From: Pirellulaceae bacterium
GTDB lineage: Bacteria; Planctomycetota; Planctomycetia; Pirellulales; Pirellulaceae
Direction: 5' to 3'
DNA: 43,967 nt
Assembly (NCBI GenBank): GCA_016784735.1
Contig: JADHUC010000060.1
Location: 1 to 43,967, forward strand
Shown here: positions 32,104 to 41,056 of the stretch, piece by piece
Layout of the letters: each line of letters starts with the position of its first letter
How positions within the stretch are numbered: the stretch's first letter is position 1
Made by a program: the position numbers and the translations under genes
Notes under the pieces: model-generated
Database searches by the model: none
What the model saw: the letters and a program-made list of their open reading frames with translations, nothing else
What the model was told of the DNA's origin: nothing

Positions 32104-33216
32104 TCAGTTGACTTGAATCTTGAACCAACGAATGATGCTCACACAATCCTCGTAGCACCAGAAAGCCACATAGACGGCGCCGTCCGGAAGTCGCGTAATT
32201 GCGGGGGCGCCGAAACGCAAAGTCTGAAACATGGCCACGGTGCCAGCGTCCGTACGGGTCATTCCTTCGACGCTTTGGTGGCCCCAGAGCGGTTGGCAAG
32301 CGTCGTTCACCCAGCGATCGCCTTCCAGGTGAGATAGATTCGCCCACAGGCCGGGCTCGTCCATGCGACGGTAGACGGTCAGCACTCGATCGCCGCGCAG
32401 CACCCACGGCGTCATCGTCTGGCCCAGCAGCCCGGTCGATTGCGGCGGCGACCAGCTTATTCCTCGGTCGCTGCTTATGGCGTAATGATTGGGCCGATCA
32501 CACGATGCGTTTTCGTCGTAACACCACGCCACGGCCAGCAGGCGTCCGTCGGCCAGTTCGACGATCTTCGACTCCCAGAAGATCAAGTTGCCCTCCGGAC
32601 TGGACATCACATCCATGTAATCCGGCCACGTGTTGCCTTGATCGTCAGAGACAAAGGCCACCATACGATTGCCGTTGGGCAGATTCCCCTCCCAATCGCG
32701 CCAAGTGGAAGTGGGCCAAATCCAGCGACCGTCGCCCAGGGTGGTAATCGGGCTACAGAGTTCGAATGAGGGACCTTCCAGCGGCGGTTGGACGCGCGCC
32801 GGCTCGCTCCAGTTGCGGCCGGCGTTCGTCGATCGCGCGATCAGGATGTCAGTGGGTACGAAGCCGACGTTGTCGGGATTCGTCAGACCCTGATCGGGAT
32901 GATCCGTGCGGTCGGCCCGAACCAGCACGGCGACCAGTTCTCCATCGGTGGTAACGCTCAATCGGCCGCACTCGGAGGTCAGCCGGCCGGGCACGTCAGG
33001 ACAAATTCGCCCTTGGTGCTCCCAGGTTTGCCCTCCGTCAGCCGACCGGGCCAGGTACGTGTGAACGTTCGCCGCTTCAAACGCTTCGCCCAGCGCATAG
33101 ATGGCCACCATCTCGCCGTCGGGCATCACGGCCACAGACGGAAAGTATGCATGGACACTCTTGACATGCGCCATAGGGTTGCGGAACAGGATCCCGGTTT
33201 TCACGTCCTTGAGCAT
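32104..33216 (-). CDS. Cytosolic sialidase-like (BNR/Asp-box) protein
   Basis: 370 residues from ATG 33216 with a strong AAAGGAG site. Asp-box repeats: SADGGQTWEH, STNAGRNWSE, SDDQGNTWPD and SSDRGISWSP. This is a six-bladed sialidase-like fold. No signal peptide is visible, unlike the related gene at 33534. Without structure I cannot identify the full Arg triad or nucleophile of true sialidases, so catalytic activity is uncertain; many planctomycete members have unknown substrates. It heads the operon with the SSS symporter and diverges from the exported sialidase-like gene, sharing the region with the palindrome 33245-33332. Confidence 0.8.
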   Translation of the reverse strand: MLKDVKTGILFRNPMAHVKSVHAYFPSVAVMPDGEMVAIYALGEAFEAANVHTYLARSADGGQTWEHQGRICPDVPGRLTSECGRLSVTTDGELVAVLVRADRTDHPDQGLTNPDNVGFVPTDILIARSTNAGRNWSEPARVQPPLEGPSFELCSPITTLGDGRWIWPTSTWRDWEGNLPNGNRMVAFVSDDQGNTWPDYMDVMSSPEGNLIFWESKIVELADGRLLAVAWCYDENASCDRPNHYAISSDRGISWSPPQSTGLLGQTMTPWVLRGDRVLTVYRRMDEPGLWANLSHLEGDRWVNDACQPLWGHQSVEGMTRTDAGTVAMFQTLRFGAPAITRLPDGAVYVAFWCYEDCVSIIRWFKIQVN

Positions 33217-33533
33217 CGTTCCCAGTCTCCTTTCGCAGGATCCCGTTTAACCCGAAGCCGGAGGCGATGGCGGGCAGTGGGATAGACTGTCCACTCGCGG
33301 CGTCCGCCATCGCCTTCGGCTTCGGGTTAAACGAGGAAGTTGTTTCGTCAGTAATCCAAATGACATTCGCCGAGTGTATTCGTCGCCGAGCCGCAATTCA
33401 ACATCGCCGCGAAGACGAAAAATGGATTCCCGTTTCGACGCCGGAGCATTGCAGTTCCTTCGCGATCGGAATATGCTCACCAAGGGGGTCGATCCAGACA
33501 GACCAGTTCATTCCCTCACGAAAGGACAAACCG
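33217..33533. other. Divergent intergenic region between two sialidase-like genes
   Basis: 317 bases. Contains the palindromic element 33245-33332 nearest the minus-strand gene, and about 200 nt of unremarkable sequence ahead of the plus-strand gene. No convincing promoter hexamer pair was found; TTGCAG/TATGCT near 33455-33480 is a poor match. Confidence 0.4.
33245..33332. repeat. Palindromic element, 'aacccgaagc' family, copy 2
   Basis: 29-bp arms 33245-33273 and 33304-33332 with one mismatch, 30-nt loop. The left arm starts GTTTAACCCGAAGCCGGAGG and shares AACCCGAAGC with the copy at 21289. It lies in a divergent region 28 nt upstream of the cytosolic sialidase-like start codon and overlaps its probable promoter. 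Confidence 0.92.
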
Positions 33534-34673
33534 ATGAAGCGCCTGACGAACACCCTGATTGTGATATCCACTCTGGTTGCCTTGTTCGCTGGGCCAGACC
33601 GACTTCTGGCTGGCGAAGACGGTGAGGGGAAGCGCACGTCGAACGGTATTTGGATCGAGCGTCGGGTGGAGGATATGCCGGACTTTGAGATGGGGCCCTT
33701 CATCCGACTCGAAGACGGCGCGATCCTTACTGTCGACAAGGCGCAGAGTGCGCTGATCAGCCAAGACGAAGGCAAGACTTGGGAGAAGCATGCCATCTTC
33801 GACGATCCATCGAAGTACGCTGTCCGGCCCGAGCGGGCACTGCTGCGGACTCGAAACGGCGCGATCATCCTGGCCTTCATGAACGACCGAGAGCGGGCCA
33901 ACTGGAAATGGGATCCCAAGATCTCCGACTCGCCCGACGCGCAACTGCCCACATACGCTGTGCGCAGCCTGGACGGAGGCAAGACCTGGCAGGATCTCCA
34001 GAAGCTCCATGGCACGTGGACCGGGGCGATCCGCGACATGATCCAAACCACCAACGGCAACGTCGTGTTCACCTCGATGATGCTACTGCACGATCCGGGC
34101 CGCCACTCCGTGTTGACTTACACTTCTAAGGACGACGGCAAGACGTGGACCCGCAGCAACATCCTCGACCTGGGCGGAGTTGGCCACCACGGCGGCGCAA
34201 CCGAAGCCACACTGGTGGAACTGCGCGACGGGCGTTTGTGGAAGCTGATCCGCACCAATTGGAAAGTGTTTTGGCAAGCCTACTCCGACGATGGCGGTCT
34301 TTCCTGGCGGACCATCGGCCCGTCGACCATCGACGCCAGTAGCGCTCCGGGAATGCTCAAGCGGCTGGAAAGCGGCCGGCTGATGCTCGTCTGGAACCGA
34401 TACTTTCCCGAAGGCAAGAACGAATACCCACTTTCCGGCGGCGATAACCAATGGTCCGAGGTCCCGGTCAGCAATCACCGCCTGGAGCTATCCATCATGT
34501 TCTCCGACGACGACGGAAAGAAGTGGTCCACACCGGTAGTCATCGCCCGCCGCGAGAAAGGCTGGATCGCCTACCCTTACGTCTTCGAAGCCCGGTCCGG
34601 CGAACTCTGGATCACAACCATGCAAGGCGGCCTCCGCGTGAAGCTCAACGAGAAAGACTTCGTAGGCGGCTAA
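33534..34673 (+). CDS. Exported sialidase-like (BNR/Asp-box) protein
   Basis: 379 residues from ATG 33534 with an AAAGGA site. Signal peptide to about 26 (TLIVISTLVALFAGPDRLLA|GED). Asp boxes: SQDEGKTWEK, SLDGGKTWQD, SKDDGKTWTR, SDDGGLSWRT and SDDDGKKWST. Earlier DFEMGPFIRLEDGAILTV and RPERALLRTRNGAIILAF resemble the first sialidase blades. It would act in the periplasm or outside the cell on glycans. It is the first gene of a plus-strand run with the URO-D and FG-GAP genes and diverges from the cytosolic sialidase-like gene. Whether it is a true exo-sialidase is not settled by sequence. Confidence 0.8.
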   Translation: MKRLTNTLIVISTLVALFAGPDRLLAGEDGEGKRTSNGIWIERRVEDMPDFEMGPFIRLEDGAILTVDKAQSALISQDEGKTWEKHAIFDDPSKYAVRPERALLRTRNGAIILAFMNDRERANWKWDPKISDSPDAQLPTYAVRSLDGGKTWQDLQKLHGTWTGAIRDMIQTTNGNVVFTSMMLLHDPGRHSVLTYTSKDDGKTWTRSNILDLGGVGHHGGATEATLVELRDGRLWKLIRTNWKVFWQAYSDDGGLSWRTIGPSTIDASSAPGMLKRLESGRLMLVWNRYFPEGKNEYPLSGGDNQWSEVPVSNHRLELSIMFSDDDGKKWSTPVVIARREKGWIAYPYVFEARSGELWITTMQGGLRVKLNEKDFVGG

Positions 34674-34767
34674 AGCCGCTGGCCGGCCGGGAGGCACAAG
34701 GGCCGCGCTGCCCATCACGAATGAAACCGCGCCCAGTCCTCGACCCCGGAACGGGAGATGATCAGCC

Positions 34768-35874
34768 ATGAACCAACGTCAACGCGTGCAGGCGGCGATT
34801 AGGTTTGAACGACCGGACCGGCTGCCGTGCAACGAGTCGCTTTGGGACGGAACACTTGAGGTGTGGCAACAGCAGGGCATGCCGGCCGGCACCTCGGCGG
34901 CCGATTACTTCGATTTCGATCTGTGCTTCATGGCGCTGGACGCCTCGCCGCGGTTCGAGCAGAAGATCCTCCGGCGCGAAGGCGGCTACATCACCTACGA
35001 GGATCGCTTCGGCTATACCGTGCGGAAGCAGGATGGGGTCTCGGCGTCGATGGAATTCTCCGACCACGTGACTACGGACCGTGACGTCTGGGAGCAGATC
35101 AAGCCGAGATTCACGCTCTCCGGCGATCCCGGCGAGCCGGCCCGCATCGACGAGGCCAGCTATTTCGCTCACTTCGATCCCTACCCGGGCTGGCAACAGG
35201 CCCGGCAGAAGTACGACCGCCTCTACGCCACCGACCGTTACATGTTATTCAACGTCTACGGCCCGTGGGAGGCGACGTGGCGGCACCGCGGCATGCAGCA
35301 ACTGTTCATGGACATTGCCACCGAACCAGACTGGGTGCGGGAAATGGGCGACACGTACGTCGACCTGGTGCTGGCCATCTTCGACCGATGCGAGCAATTG
35401 GGCATGCGGCCCGATGGCGTGTTCCTCGTCGAAGACCTGGGCTCGACCCGCTCGATGCTCATCTCCCCGGCGAGCTGGCGGCGGGTGTACCGGCCCGCCT
35501 GGGAACGGATGGGCGCGTTCTTCCGTGATCGCGGCATCGATTTCTGGCTGCACACGTGCGGCGCGGTCCAGCCAGTCGTCGACGACCTGATCCAGTGCGG
35601 CGTCCGGGTGTTCAACCCGCTCCAGGCCACGGCCGGCTTCGACGTGGTCGAGCTGCGTCAGCAGTACGGAGACCGCATGGCCTTCTACGGCAACATCAAT
35701 GTCAAGAAGATGCTCGGCAGCCGCGAGGAACTGGAAGCGGAGATCCGCCACAAGGTGCCCGTCGCCCGGCAGGGAGGTTTCATCTTCCACTCCGATCACT
35801 CGGTGCCGCCCCAGGTGAGTTTCCAGCAGTATCGCTGGATGCTCCAAACCGCACGGGCGATTTTTGCAGAATGA
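34768..35874 (+). CDS. Uroporphyrinogen decarboxylase (URO-D) family protein
   Basis: 368 residues. MNQRQRVQAAIRFERPDRLPCNES is the start typical of the MtaA/CmuA-like URO-D branch. GVFLVEDLGSTRSMLISPASWRRVYRPAWERM and FWLHTCGAVQPVVDDLIQCGVRVFNPLQ match the second half. H262 and C264 of HTCG are the pair used for zinc in corrinoid-dependent methyltransferases. True HemE haem-pathway enzymes lack this HxC, so a methyltransfer role is more likely than haem synthesis. No corrinoid protein gene is visible. It lies between the exported sialidase-like gene and the FG-GAP gene (9-nt gap to the latter), suggesting a shared transcript and perhaps processing of methylated sugars or lignin-like ethers (inference). 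Confidence 0.82.
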   Translation: MNQRQRVQAAIRFERPDRLPCNESLWDGTLEVWQQQGMPAGTSAADYFDFDLCFMALDASPRFEQKILRREGGYITYEDRFGYTVRKQDGVSASMEFSDHVTTDRDVWEQIKPRFTLSGDPGEPARIDEASYFAHFDPYPGWQQARQKYDRLYATDRYMLFNVYGPWEATWRHRGMQQLFMDIATEPDWVREMGDTYVDLVLAIFDRCEQLGMRPDGVFLVEDLGSTRSMLISPASWRRVYRPAWERMGAFFRDRGIDFWLHTCGAVQPVVDDLIQCGVRVFNPLQATAGFDVVELRQQYGDRMAFYGNINVKKMLGSREELEAEIRHKVPVARQGGFIFHSDHSVPPQVSFQQYRWMLQTARAIFAE

Positions 35875-35883
35875 GGTTCGACC

Positions 35884-38700
35884 ATGGCTATGAAAGTCCG
35901 ACGTCTTCCGTACTCGGCGTTCGGCTGGATGCTCGCGGTGATCGTGGCGACGGGGGTTCCTCGGCAAGACGGGGTGTTTGGGGCCGAACCCGCCCGCGGC
36001 GTGTGGTGCGAGCGGGGCTTCGAGGATTTCATCGACGGCCGGTTTTCCAATGCCGGACAGAACCTCTACGTTTCCCGCGCCGGCGTGCTCCAGCGGCTCT
36101 TCCAGTTCGATCTTAATGGCGACAGTCGGTTCGATCTGGTCTTCTGCAACTCCCAGAATCACTGGGAAAAACCGCCTGCTTATGTTTTCGCCAATCCGCT
36201 GGGCGAGGCTGCGCCGCAAACGCTTCCTTCCGACGGAGCGATGGCCGGGACGGTGGCCGATCTGAACGCCGACGGACTGGACGATCTCGTGCTGGGCATG
36301 TGGAACAACGGCCTCCGCACCGACCTCAACGCTTTCGTCTATTTTGGTTCCCCGCGAGGGTACGGCGAGCATCGTCACTTGCAGTTGCCGGCGCCTTTGT
36401 GCCGCTCGGTGGCCGCCGGCGATTTCAACGGCGACCGCAAGTGCGATCTGGCCTTCCTCCAGGCCCAAGGGCTTCGGGTTTTCTATCAATCGGAGCTCGG
36501 CTTCGAGCATCGACGCTACAAGGACCTTGCCATCCAAGGCGTCGAAATCGCCGCGTTTGACTTGGCCGACGATGGATCGGCCGATCTGATCGTTCGCACG
36601 GAGTCAGGCAGTCTGGAAGTCTATTGGGGCCAGGCCGCAGGACTGGATCCCGACAAGGTGACGAAGCTCGATGCGAAACCGGAACCAGCAGACCCGAAGG
36701 ACGACGAACCGAAGTACGCCGAGTACGCTCAGGACGCCGAACCGCTGGTCCAGGTTGTCCGGCTAGGCGCGAAGCCCCATCTATTCATGGCCCGCGAGCG
36801 CTTGGTCCTGCTGATCCCGTACGAAGGCGACCACAAGTTTGGCAAGCCACTCGAGCTGGATTGCCCCAGGGCGATGGCGATCGCAGTTGGCGACCCTAAC
36901 AGAGATGGGCATCGCGATTTGGTCTTGGCGTGCCGCCAGCCGCACGGGGAAGCCGAGCGATCGTGGATCTACTGGGGCGACTCGGAGGGCGGCTACCACG
37001 GTGCGCGTCGAACGCCACTGGCAAGTTTCCGGGCTTGCGATGTCGCGGTGGGCGATCTGGACGGGGACGGTTGCGACGAGGTGGTGCTCTGTCAGAGCCA
37101 TACGGCGGAGTCGTTCTCCTGGGTCTCCTACCTCTATCGCGGCTCGCCAGACGGCCCGCTTCCCAAGCCCGTCGAGCTGCCCGGCGAAGACGCCCGGCGC
37201 GTGTTTCTCGCCCGGCCGTCGGCCAACCGGCGCCCTCACGTCGTGCTGGTCAATCACATGGCTCGGAACAAGCTGGGGAACCTGGATGTGTTCATCTACA
37301 CGGGCGGCCCCGACGGTTACGCCCCGGACCGGCGGATCGAAGTGGCGGCCTGGGGCGCCGTGGAGGCACTCCCGTGCGATCTGAATGATTCCGGTTCGGT
37401 GGACCTGGTGCTGGCCAACGCCTCGGAGAACTCGGTCCACCGCGACCCGGGATCGTTCGTCTTCTGGGGCAGCCCGGATGAATTACCGTACGAACCGAGC
37501 CTGAAACTGCCGACCGCGCGGGCGCATGGCGCCTGCTGTGCCGACTTGAACCGCGACGGATACCTCGATCTGGTCTTCTGCGGCTTCGACAATCCGGAGT
37601 TGGTTTTCTTCTACGGCACCGCCCAGGGATTCAATACGGCGAGCCCAAAGCGGATCCCGATGCAGTACGAGGGCGTCACCTACAAAGATCCCCGATGGAT
37701 CTATCTCGCCGATTTGAACAACGATCAATGGTTGGATCTGGTCGTGCCTCAGATTCTCGACGACCGAAGCATGATCCTTTGGGGCGGCCCCGATGGATTC
37801 CGTGCGGATCGCTGCCTGGCACTCTCCGTGGAGCGGGCGGCCTGTGCCCGGGCGGTCGATCTCACCGGCAACGGCTACCTGGATCTGATCCTCGGGGGAC
37901 ACAATGTCACGCTGGGGCGTCCCCACGATTCCTTCGTCTACATCTACTGGAACGGACCGGAGGGACTCAGCCAGGACCGCCGCGCCATGCTCCCGGCGGC
38001 CGGGATCAACAGCATGGCCGTGGCCGATTTCAACAACGATCGGTTGCTCGATCTGTTCATCTGTTCGTATCACGCCGGTCTGGCAAGGGACACCGACTGC
38101 TACCTCTACTGGAACCGCCCTGGGCGTGGCTTCTCGGCCGGTGATTGCCAGCGGCTTTTCAATCACTCGGCGTCAGGCTGCGTGGCCGCTGACTTCAACG
38201 AGGACGGCTGGACCGATCTGGCCGTGGCCAATCACAAGGTGTGGGGCGACCATCGCGGGTGGTCTGCCGTCTGGTGGAATGGGCCCGATGGCTTTGACCG
38301 AAAGCGCGCCACCCGGCTTCCCACCAACGGCCCCCACGGCATGACCTCGATCCGTCCCGGCAATCAGCGCGATTGCGGCCCCGAAGAGTACTACCAATCC
38401 AGCCCTTTCCGACTGCCCGATAATACCGTCCCCACACGGATCTCTTGGAAGGCCGATATTCCGCCCAAGACCTGGGTAAAGGCGCAGTGCCGATCGGCCG
38501 ACTCCAAAGAACAGCTTGCCGCCGCGGCTTGGTCGGGTCCAGGAGGCCCGGATACCTGGTTCATCAAACCCCAAGCTCTGGACCGGGGGACGTTGTCCGG
38601 GCGATGGCTACAATACCGCTTGGCGTTGGGAGCCACCAATGGTGTCGCGACCCCACGGGTTACTGAGGTGAGCGTCGAGTACATCGAAGAACGGAAGTAG
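35884..38700 (+). CDS. Exported FG-GAP/VCBS repeat protein (integrin-alpha-like)
   Basis: 938 residues from ATG 35884, 9 nt after the URO-D stop. Signal peptide to about 34 (WMLAVIVATGVPRQDGVFG). Twelve calcium-loop repeats of the form D-x-N/D-x-D/N-G-x-x-D-L are visible, e.g. FDLNGDSRFDLVF, ADLNADGLDDLVLG, GDFNGDRKCDLAF, GDPNRDGHRDLVLA, GDLDGDGCDEVVL, CDLNDSGSVDLVLA, ADLNRDGYLDLVF, VDLTGNGYLDLILG and ADFNEDGWTDLAVA. That is enough for nearly two seven-bladed propellers. The final 110 residues (TRISWKADIPPKTWVKAQCRSAD) form a separate beta domain. No enzyme motif was found; binding to a ligand or polysaccharide is likely. Coupled position suggests it serves the same pathway as URO-D and sialidase. 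Confidence 0.85.
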   Translation: MAMKVRRLPYSAFGWMLAVIVATGVPRQDGVFGAEPARGVWCERGFEDFIDGRFSNAGQNLYVSRAGVLQRLFQFDLNGDSRFDLVFCNSQNHWEKPPAYVFANPLGEAAPQTLPSDGAMAGTVADLNADGLDDLVLGMWNNGLRTDLNAFVYFGSPRGYGEHRHLQLPAPLCRSVAAGDFNGDRKCDLAFLQAQGLRVFYQSELGFEHRRYKDLAIQGVEIAAFDLADDGSADLIVRTESGSLEVYWGQAAGLDPDKVTKLDAKPEPADPKDDEPKYAEYAQDAEPLVQVVRLGAKPHLFMARERLVLLIPYEGDHKFGKPLELDCPRAMAIAVGDPNRDGHRDLVLACRQPHGEAERSWIYWGDSEGGYHGARRTPLASFRACDVAVGDLDGDGCDEVVLCQSHTAESFSWVSYLYRGSPDGPLPKPVELPGEDARRVFLARPSANRRPHVVLVNHMARNKLGNLDVFIYTGGPDGYAPDRRIEVAAWGAVEALPCDLNDSGSVDLVLANASENSVHRDPGSFVFWGSPDELPYEPSLKLPTARAHGACCADLNRDGYLDLVFCGFDNPELVFFYGTAQGFNTASPKRIPMQYEGVTYKDPRWIYLADLNNDQWLDLVVPQILDDRSMILWGGPDGFRADRCLALSVERAACARAVDLTGNGYLDLILGGHNVTLGRPHDSFVYIYWNGPEGLSQDRRAMLPAAGINSMAVADFNNDRLLDLFICSYHAGLARDTDCYLYWNRPGRGFSAGDCQRLFNHSASGCVAADFNEDGWTDLAVANHKVWGDHRGWSAVWWNGPDGFDRKRATRLPTNGPHGMTSIRPGNQRDCGPEEYYQSSPFRLPDNTVPTRISWKADIPPKTWVKAQCRSADSKEQLAAAAWSGPGGPDTWFIKPQALDRGTLSGRWLQYRLALGATNGVATPRVTEVSVEYIEERK

Positions 38701-38727
38701 CCGGTTCACCTCGTGTGCGTCAACCGG
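38701..38727. terminator. Weak hairpin between convergent genes
   Basis: CCGGTT (38701-38706) pairs with AACCGG (38722-38727), extendable by two pairs past one mismatch, directly after the FG-GAP stop codon. No T-run. Converging genes at 38700 and 38766 make a bidirectional terminator possible. Confidence 0.25.
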
Positions 38728-38765
38728 GCGCGGCCAGTACTTCACGTCAACTCTCCGACGCGCGG

Positions 38766-39665
38766 TCAATGCACAAACCAACGGACTGCGTGGCGGGAGG
38801 TGAGATCTTCGAACGTAAGTGTGTAGGGATCGCAACGCCGATAGACGACATGCCCGTCGGTCCTGACCATCAGCCAGCCGAAGTCCCAGACGCAGCTTTC
38901 GTACCGCATCGGAATGTCAGGTTTGACGCGGACAATCGGGTGGGAACCGACCATGAAGAGTCCCTTCTCCGTGTAATAGTAGCCCGGCCCTGCCTCGACA
39001 AACAGCTCGTGTCGTATGGCTCCTTCCTCCTTCGGCGCGAGGCCGTCGCAAAGGCCGCAAACCGCGATCTTGACGGCCGAACCCGAAGCAAACGCATCGA
39101 CCAGGTCCTCCAACGCCCCCGACATCACGCGCCCTTGGGCATCATGAGCAAGCACCTGGCGCCAACGGTCGGAGACGAAGTAGCGGAAGACATCGAAATC
39201 ATAAACGAAATTGTGGCTGGGAGCGTTGGTTTCGGCGTCCCAACTGTTCTGCACATGATACTTCGGCATTCCGGGCGGCGGTTGATTGGGAGACAGCCCC
39301 AGCGGGCCCGCCGTGGGTTGTCCGTCCAGGAAAGGTCGGGCGATTGCTTGCGCTCCATTCTGGTTGTACAGGAAGAACGACATCGACGGGCGCGGCCCGA
39401 AGCCGGTCGGCAGCTCGATGGGCTGACGAAGGGTCATGATCCCCGCCGTCCAGGTTTCGTTCACTAGGTACGTGACCGGGTAATCTGCGACTTCGCGTAT
39501 TCGCTCGGCTCTGTCGGAAGTTACGTCGATGTGCTCGTTGTGCAGAAACTCGGTGTAGATGCGCAGATCGGCGCCTCGCCCGATCGCCCCGGCCAGGGCC
39601 TTCTCGCTTCCGGACACGACGCGACGGTCCGCGCCGAGTTCCAGGGCACAATCCCACGTGGTCAT
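38766..39665 (-). CDS. Hypothetical protein, conserved-looking, function unknown
   Basis: 299 residues from ATG 39665, chosen because a strong GGAGG site lies 5 nt upstream. The longer frame from 39749 overlaps the small ORF and is rejected. No signal peptide or membrane segment. It contains GADLRIYTEFLHNEHID, VTYLVNETWTAGIMTLRQPIELPTGFGPRPSMSFFLYNQNGAQAIARPFLDG, and a C-terminal WLMVRTDGHVVYRRCDPYTL. The overall look is that of a beta-rich soluble protein, and I do not recognise a family. Its stop converges with the FG-GAP gene. Confidence 0.75.
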   Translation of the reverse strand: MTTWDCALELGADRRVVSGSEKALAGAIGRGADLRIYTEFLHNEHIDVTSDRAERIREVADYPVTYLVNETWTAGIMTLRQPIELPTGFGPRPSMSFFLYNQNGAQAIARPFLDGQPTAGPLGLSPNQPPPGMPKYHVQNSWDAETNAPSHNFVYDFDVFRYFVSDRWRQVLAHDAQGRVMSGALEDLVDAFASGSAVKIAVCGLCDGLAPKEEGAIRHELFVEAGPGYYYTEKGLFMVGSHPIVRVKPDIPMRYESCVWDFGWLMVRTDGHVVYRRCDPYTLTFEDLTSRHAVRWFVH

Positions 39666-39685
39666 AGGGCCTCCGATCTGTCTGG

Positions 39686-39880
39686 CTATTCCTGCAGTTC
39701 CCGGCGGATCACCGGCAAAGTGGCCCAGATCACCACACCCATATGGCAACCGTCGCCGCCTTCGATCTTGGCCGCGTAGTATGCCGTATGAATCTGCTCA
39801 TTCTCAGAGCAGCAGGTTCCCATGTCAACGAATCTCGGGTGTCCGTTGAAACGCGGCCGGTATCCGCGATAATCATGCAC
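39686..39880 (-). CDS. Small hypothetical ORF, possible coupled upstream gene
   Basis: 64 residues from a GTG at 39880. The frame is open a few codons further upstream (reading IGKKWF before the GTG). It includes GHPRFVDMGTCCSENEQIHTAYYAAKIEGGDGCHMGVVIWATLPVIRREL, with three Cys and one hydrophobic stretch. It ends 20 nt before the ATG of the 39665 gene. No strong ribosome site was seen, and its 5' end lies within 34 nt of the divergent hydrolase start. It may be real and translated with the unknown gene, or a fortuitous ORF. Confidence 0.35.
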   Translation of the reverse strand: MHDYRGYRPRFNGHPRFVDMGTCCSENEQIHTAYYAAKIEGGDGCHMGVVIWATLPVIRRELQE

Positions 39881-39913
39881 GAACCACTTCTTGCCTATCA
39901 GGAGACATTACAT

Positions 39914-40807
39914 ATGTTCATTTCCGTGAAAACTTGCGTACGTTTGAACGTCGCCATTGCAGTTGCTCTATGCTCGTGGCAAGCCGTGGGTGACGAAGTT
40001 CGCATCGAGCGCGATGTCGCGTATCTCGGCCCTGACCGGAAGGAAAAGCTGGATCTATACCTGCCAGGCACCATCCCAGAAGGACAGCGGCTGCCGGCAG
40101 TCGTCATCATTCACGGTGGCGGTTGGTTCGGCGGCGACAAAGGAGCCAAACGTGAACAGAACATCGGGACCAACTTGGCGCGCGCCGGGTATGTGTGTGT
40201 GAGCATCAACTACCTTCTGGCGGAGAAGAAGGACGAAAACCTCGGCAAACGTCTGGCAACCGTATGGCCGAAGAATCTGCACGACTGCAAAACGGCCGTA
40301 CGATTCCTGCGAAGGAACGCCGCCCGCTACCACATTGACCCGGACCATATCGGTGCGATCGGCGGTTCGGCGGGTGGACATCTGACGGCGATGCTCGGCC
40401 TGACCGGACCGGATGACGGTCTCGACCCAGAAGGGCCCTACGGCGAATTCTCCTGTCGCGTACAGGCCATGGTTCCCATGTACGGAGTGCATGACCTCAT
40501 TACCCGCGTCCGCGACGACAATTTGCTCGACGCTCTGAACGACCAGCAACGCCGACTTTGTATTGCGGCGTCGCCCGTGACCTACGCATCCAAGGACGAC
40601 CCACCGGCACTGATTCTGCATGGCACGGCCGACAGTACCGTGGCGGTCAAGCAATCCGGACTGTTGGCGGATACGTTGCGAAAGGTCGATGCTTCCGCGG
40701 AGCTCGTGATCGTCGAAGGCGCGCCGCATAGTTTTCATCTGCAGCCAAAGCAGCGTGACCTGCGCCGGCTGGTCATCGGGTTTTTCGACCAGCATCTCAA
40801 ACGCTGA
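39914..40807 (+). CDS. Exported alpha/beta hydrolase (esterase, BD-FAE/Abhydrolase_3-like)
   Basis: 297 residues from ATG 39914, with AGGAG about 9 nt upstream; longer frames from 39743 are rejected. Signal peptide to about 26 (LNVAIAVALCSWQAVG). Oxyanion motif HGGGW (67-71), nucleophile Ser152 in GGSAGGH, acid Asp240 in LHGTADSTV and His272 in GAPHSFHL make a full catalytic triad. PDRKEKLDLYLP at 40-51 is the typical entry of carbohydrate esterase-like members. Predicted to deacylate sugars (acetyl or feruloyl) or a small ester in the periplasm. It stands alone on the plus strand. Confidence 0.88.
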   Translation: MFISVKTCVRLNVAIAVALCSWQAVGDEVRIERDVAYLGPDRKEKLDLYLPGTIPEGQRLPAVVIIHGGGWFGGDKGAKREQNIGTNLARAGYVCVSINYLLAEKKDENLGKRLATVWPKNLHDCKTAVRFLRRNAARYHIDPDHIGAIGGSAGGHLTAMLGLTGPDDGLDPEGPYGEFSCRVQAMVPMYGVHDLITRVRDDNLLDALNDQQRRLCIAASPVTYASKDDPPALILHGTADSTVAVKQSGLLADTLRKVDASAELVIVEGAPHSFHLQPKQRDLRRLVIGFFDQHLKR

Positions 40808-40896
40808 TTTGGCGCCAGGGAAGCGGGCAGAGAGAGGGAAAAGAAGGCGCAGAGGAGCGTGGAGCTTGGTGCGGCCTTCGGTCGCAACCAAACGTA

Positions 40897-40945
40897 GCAT
40901 GGGCCCCCGGCCCGTGCTTTCGCGTCACGGGCCGGGGGCCCATGC
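40897..40945. repeat. Perfect palindrome between convergent genes
   Basis: Perfect 20-bp arms (40897-40916 and 40926-40945) around a 9-nt loop. Arm sequence begins GCATGGGCCCCCGG. It lies between the hydrolase stop (40807) and the DUF1080 stop (41057), which converge. The very GC-rich stem would make a strong hairpin in RNA; no T-run follows on either strand. Confidence 0.93.
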
Positions 40946-41056
40946 CGCAAACCGAGAGAACAGAGAATGGAGTCAGCCTCTGTTGACTCTGCTTCCTCCT
41001 GTTCAGAATCCGGATGCGTTGGTTGTGGCCAAAGTGAGCGGATCGGCAGGCGGGAC

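Noticed and set aside
34768..35874. Haem biosynthesis HemE
   Set aside because: N-terminal pattern and HTCG metal motif fit the MtaA/CmuA-like branch, and no other haem genes are adjacent.
35245..36537. 430-codon minus-strand frame across the URO-D and FG-GAP genes
   Set aside because: Antisense shadow spanning two clear plus-strand genes; composition typical of reversed GC-rich codons.
40897..40945. Intrinsic terminator at the GC-rich palindrome
   Set aside because: The stem is strong, but neither side has a T-run, and similar elements also occur between divergent genes, so it is listed as a repeat.
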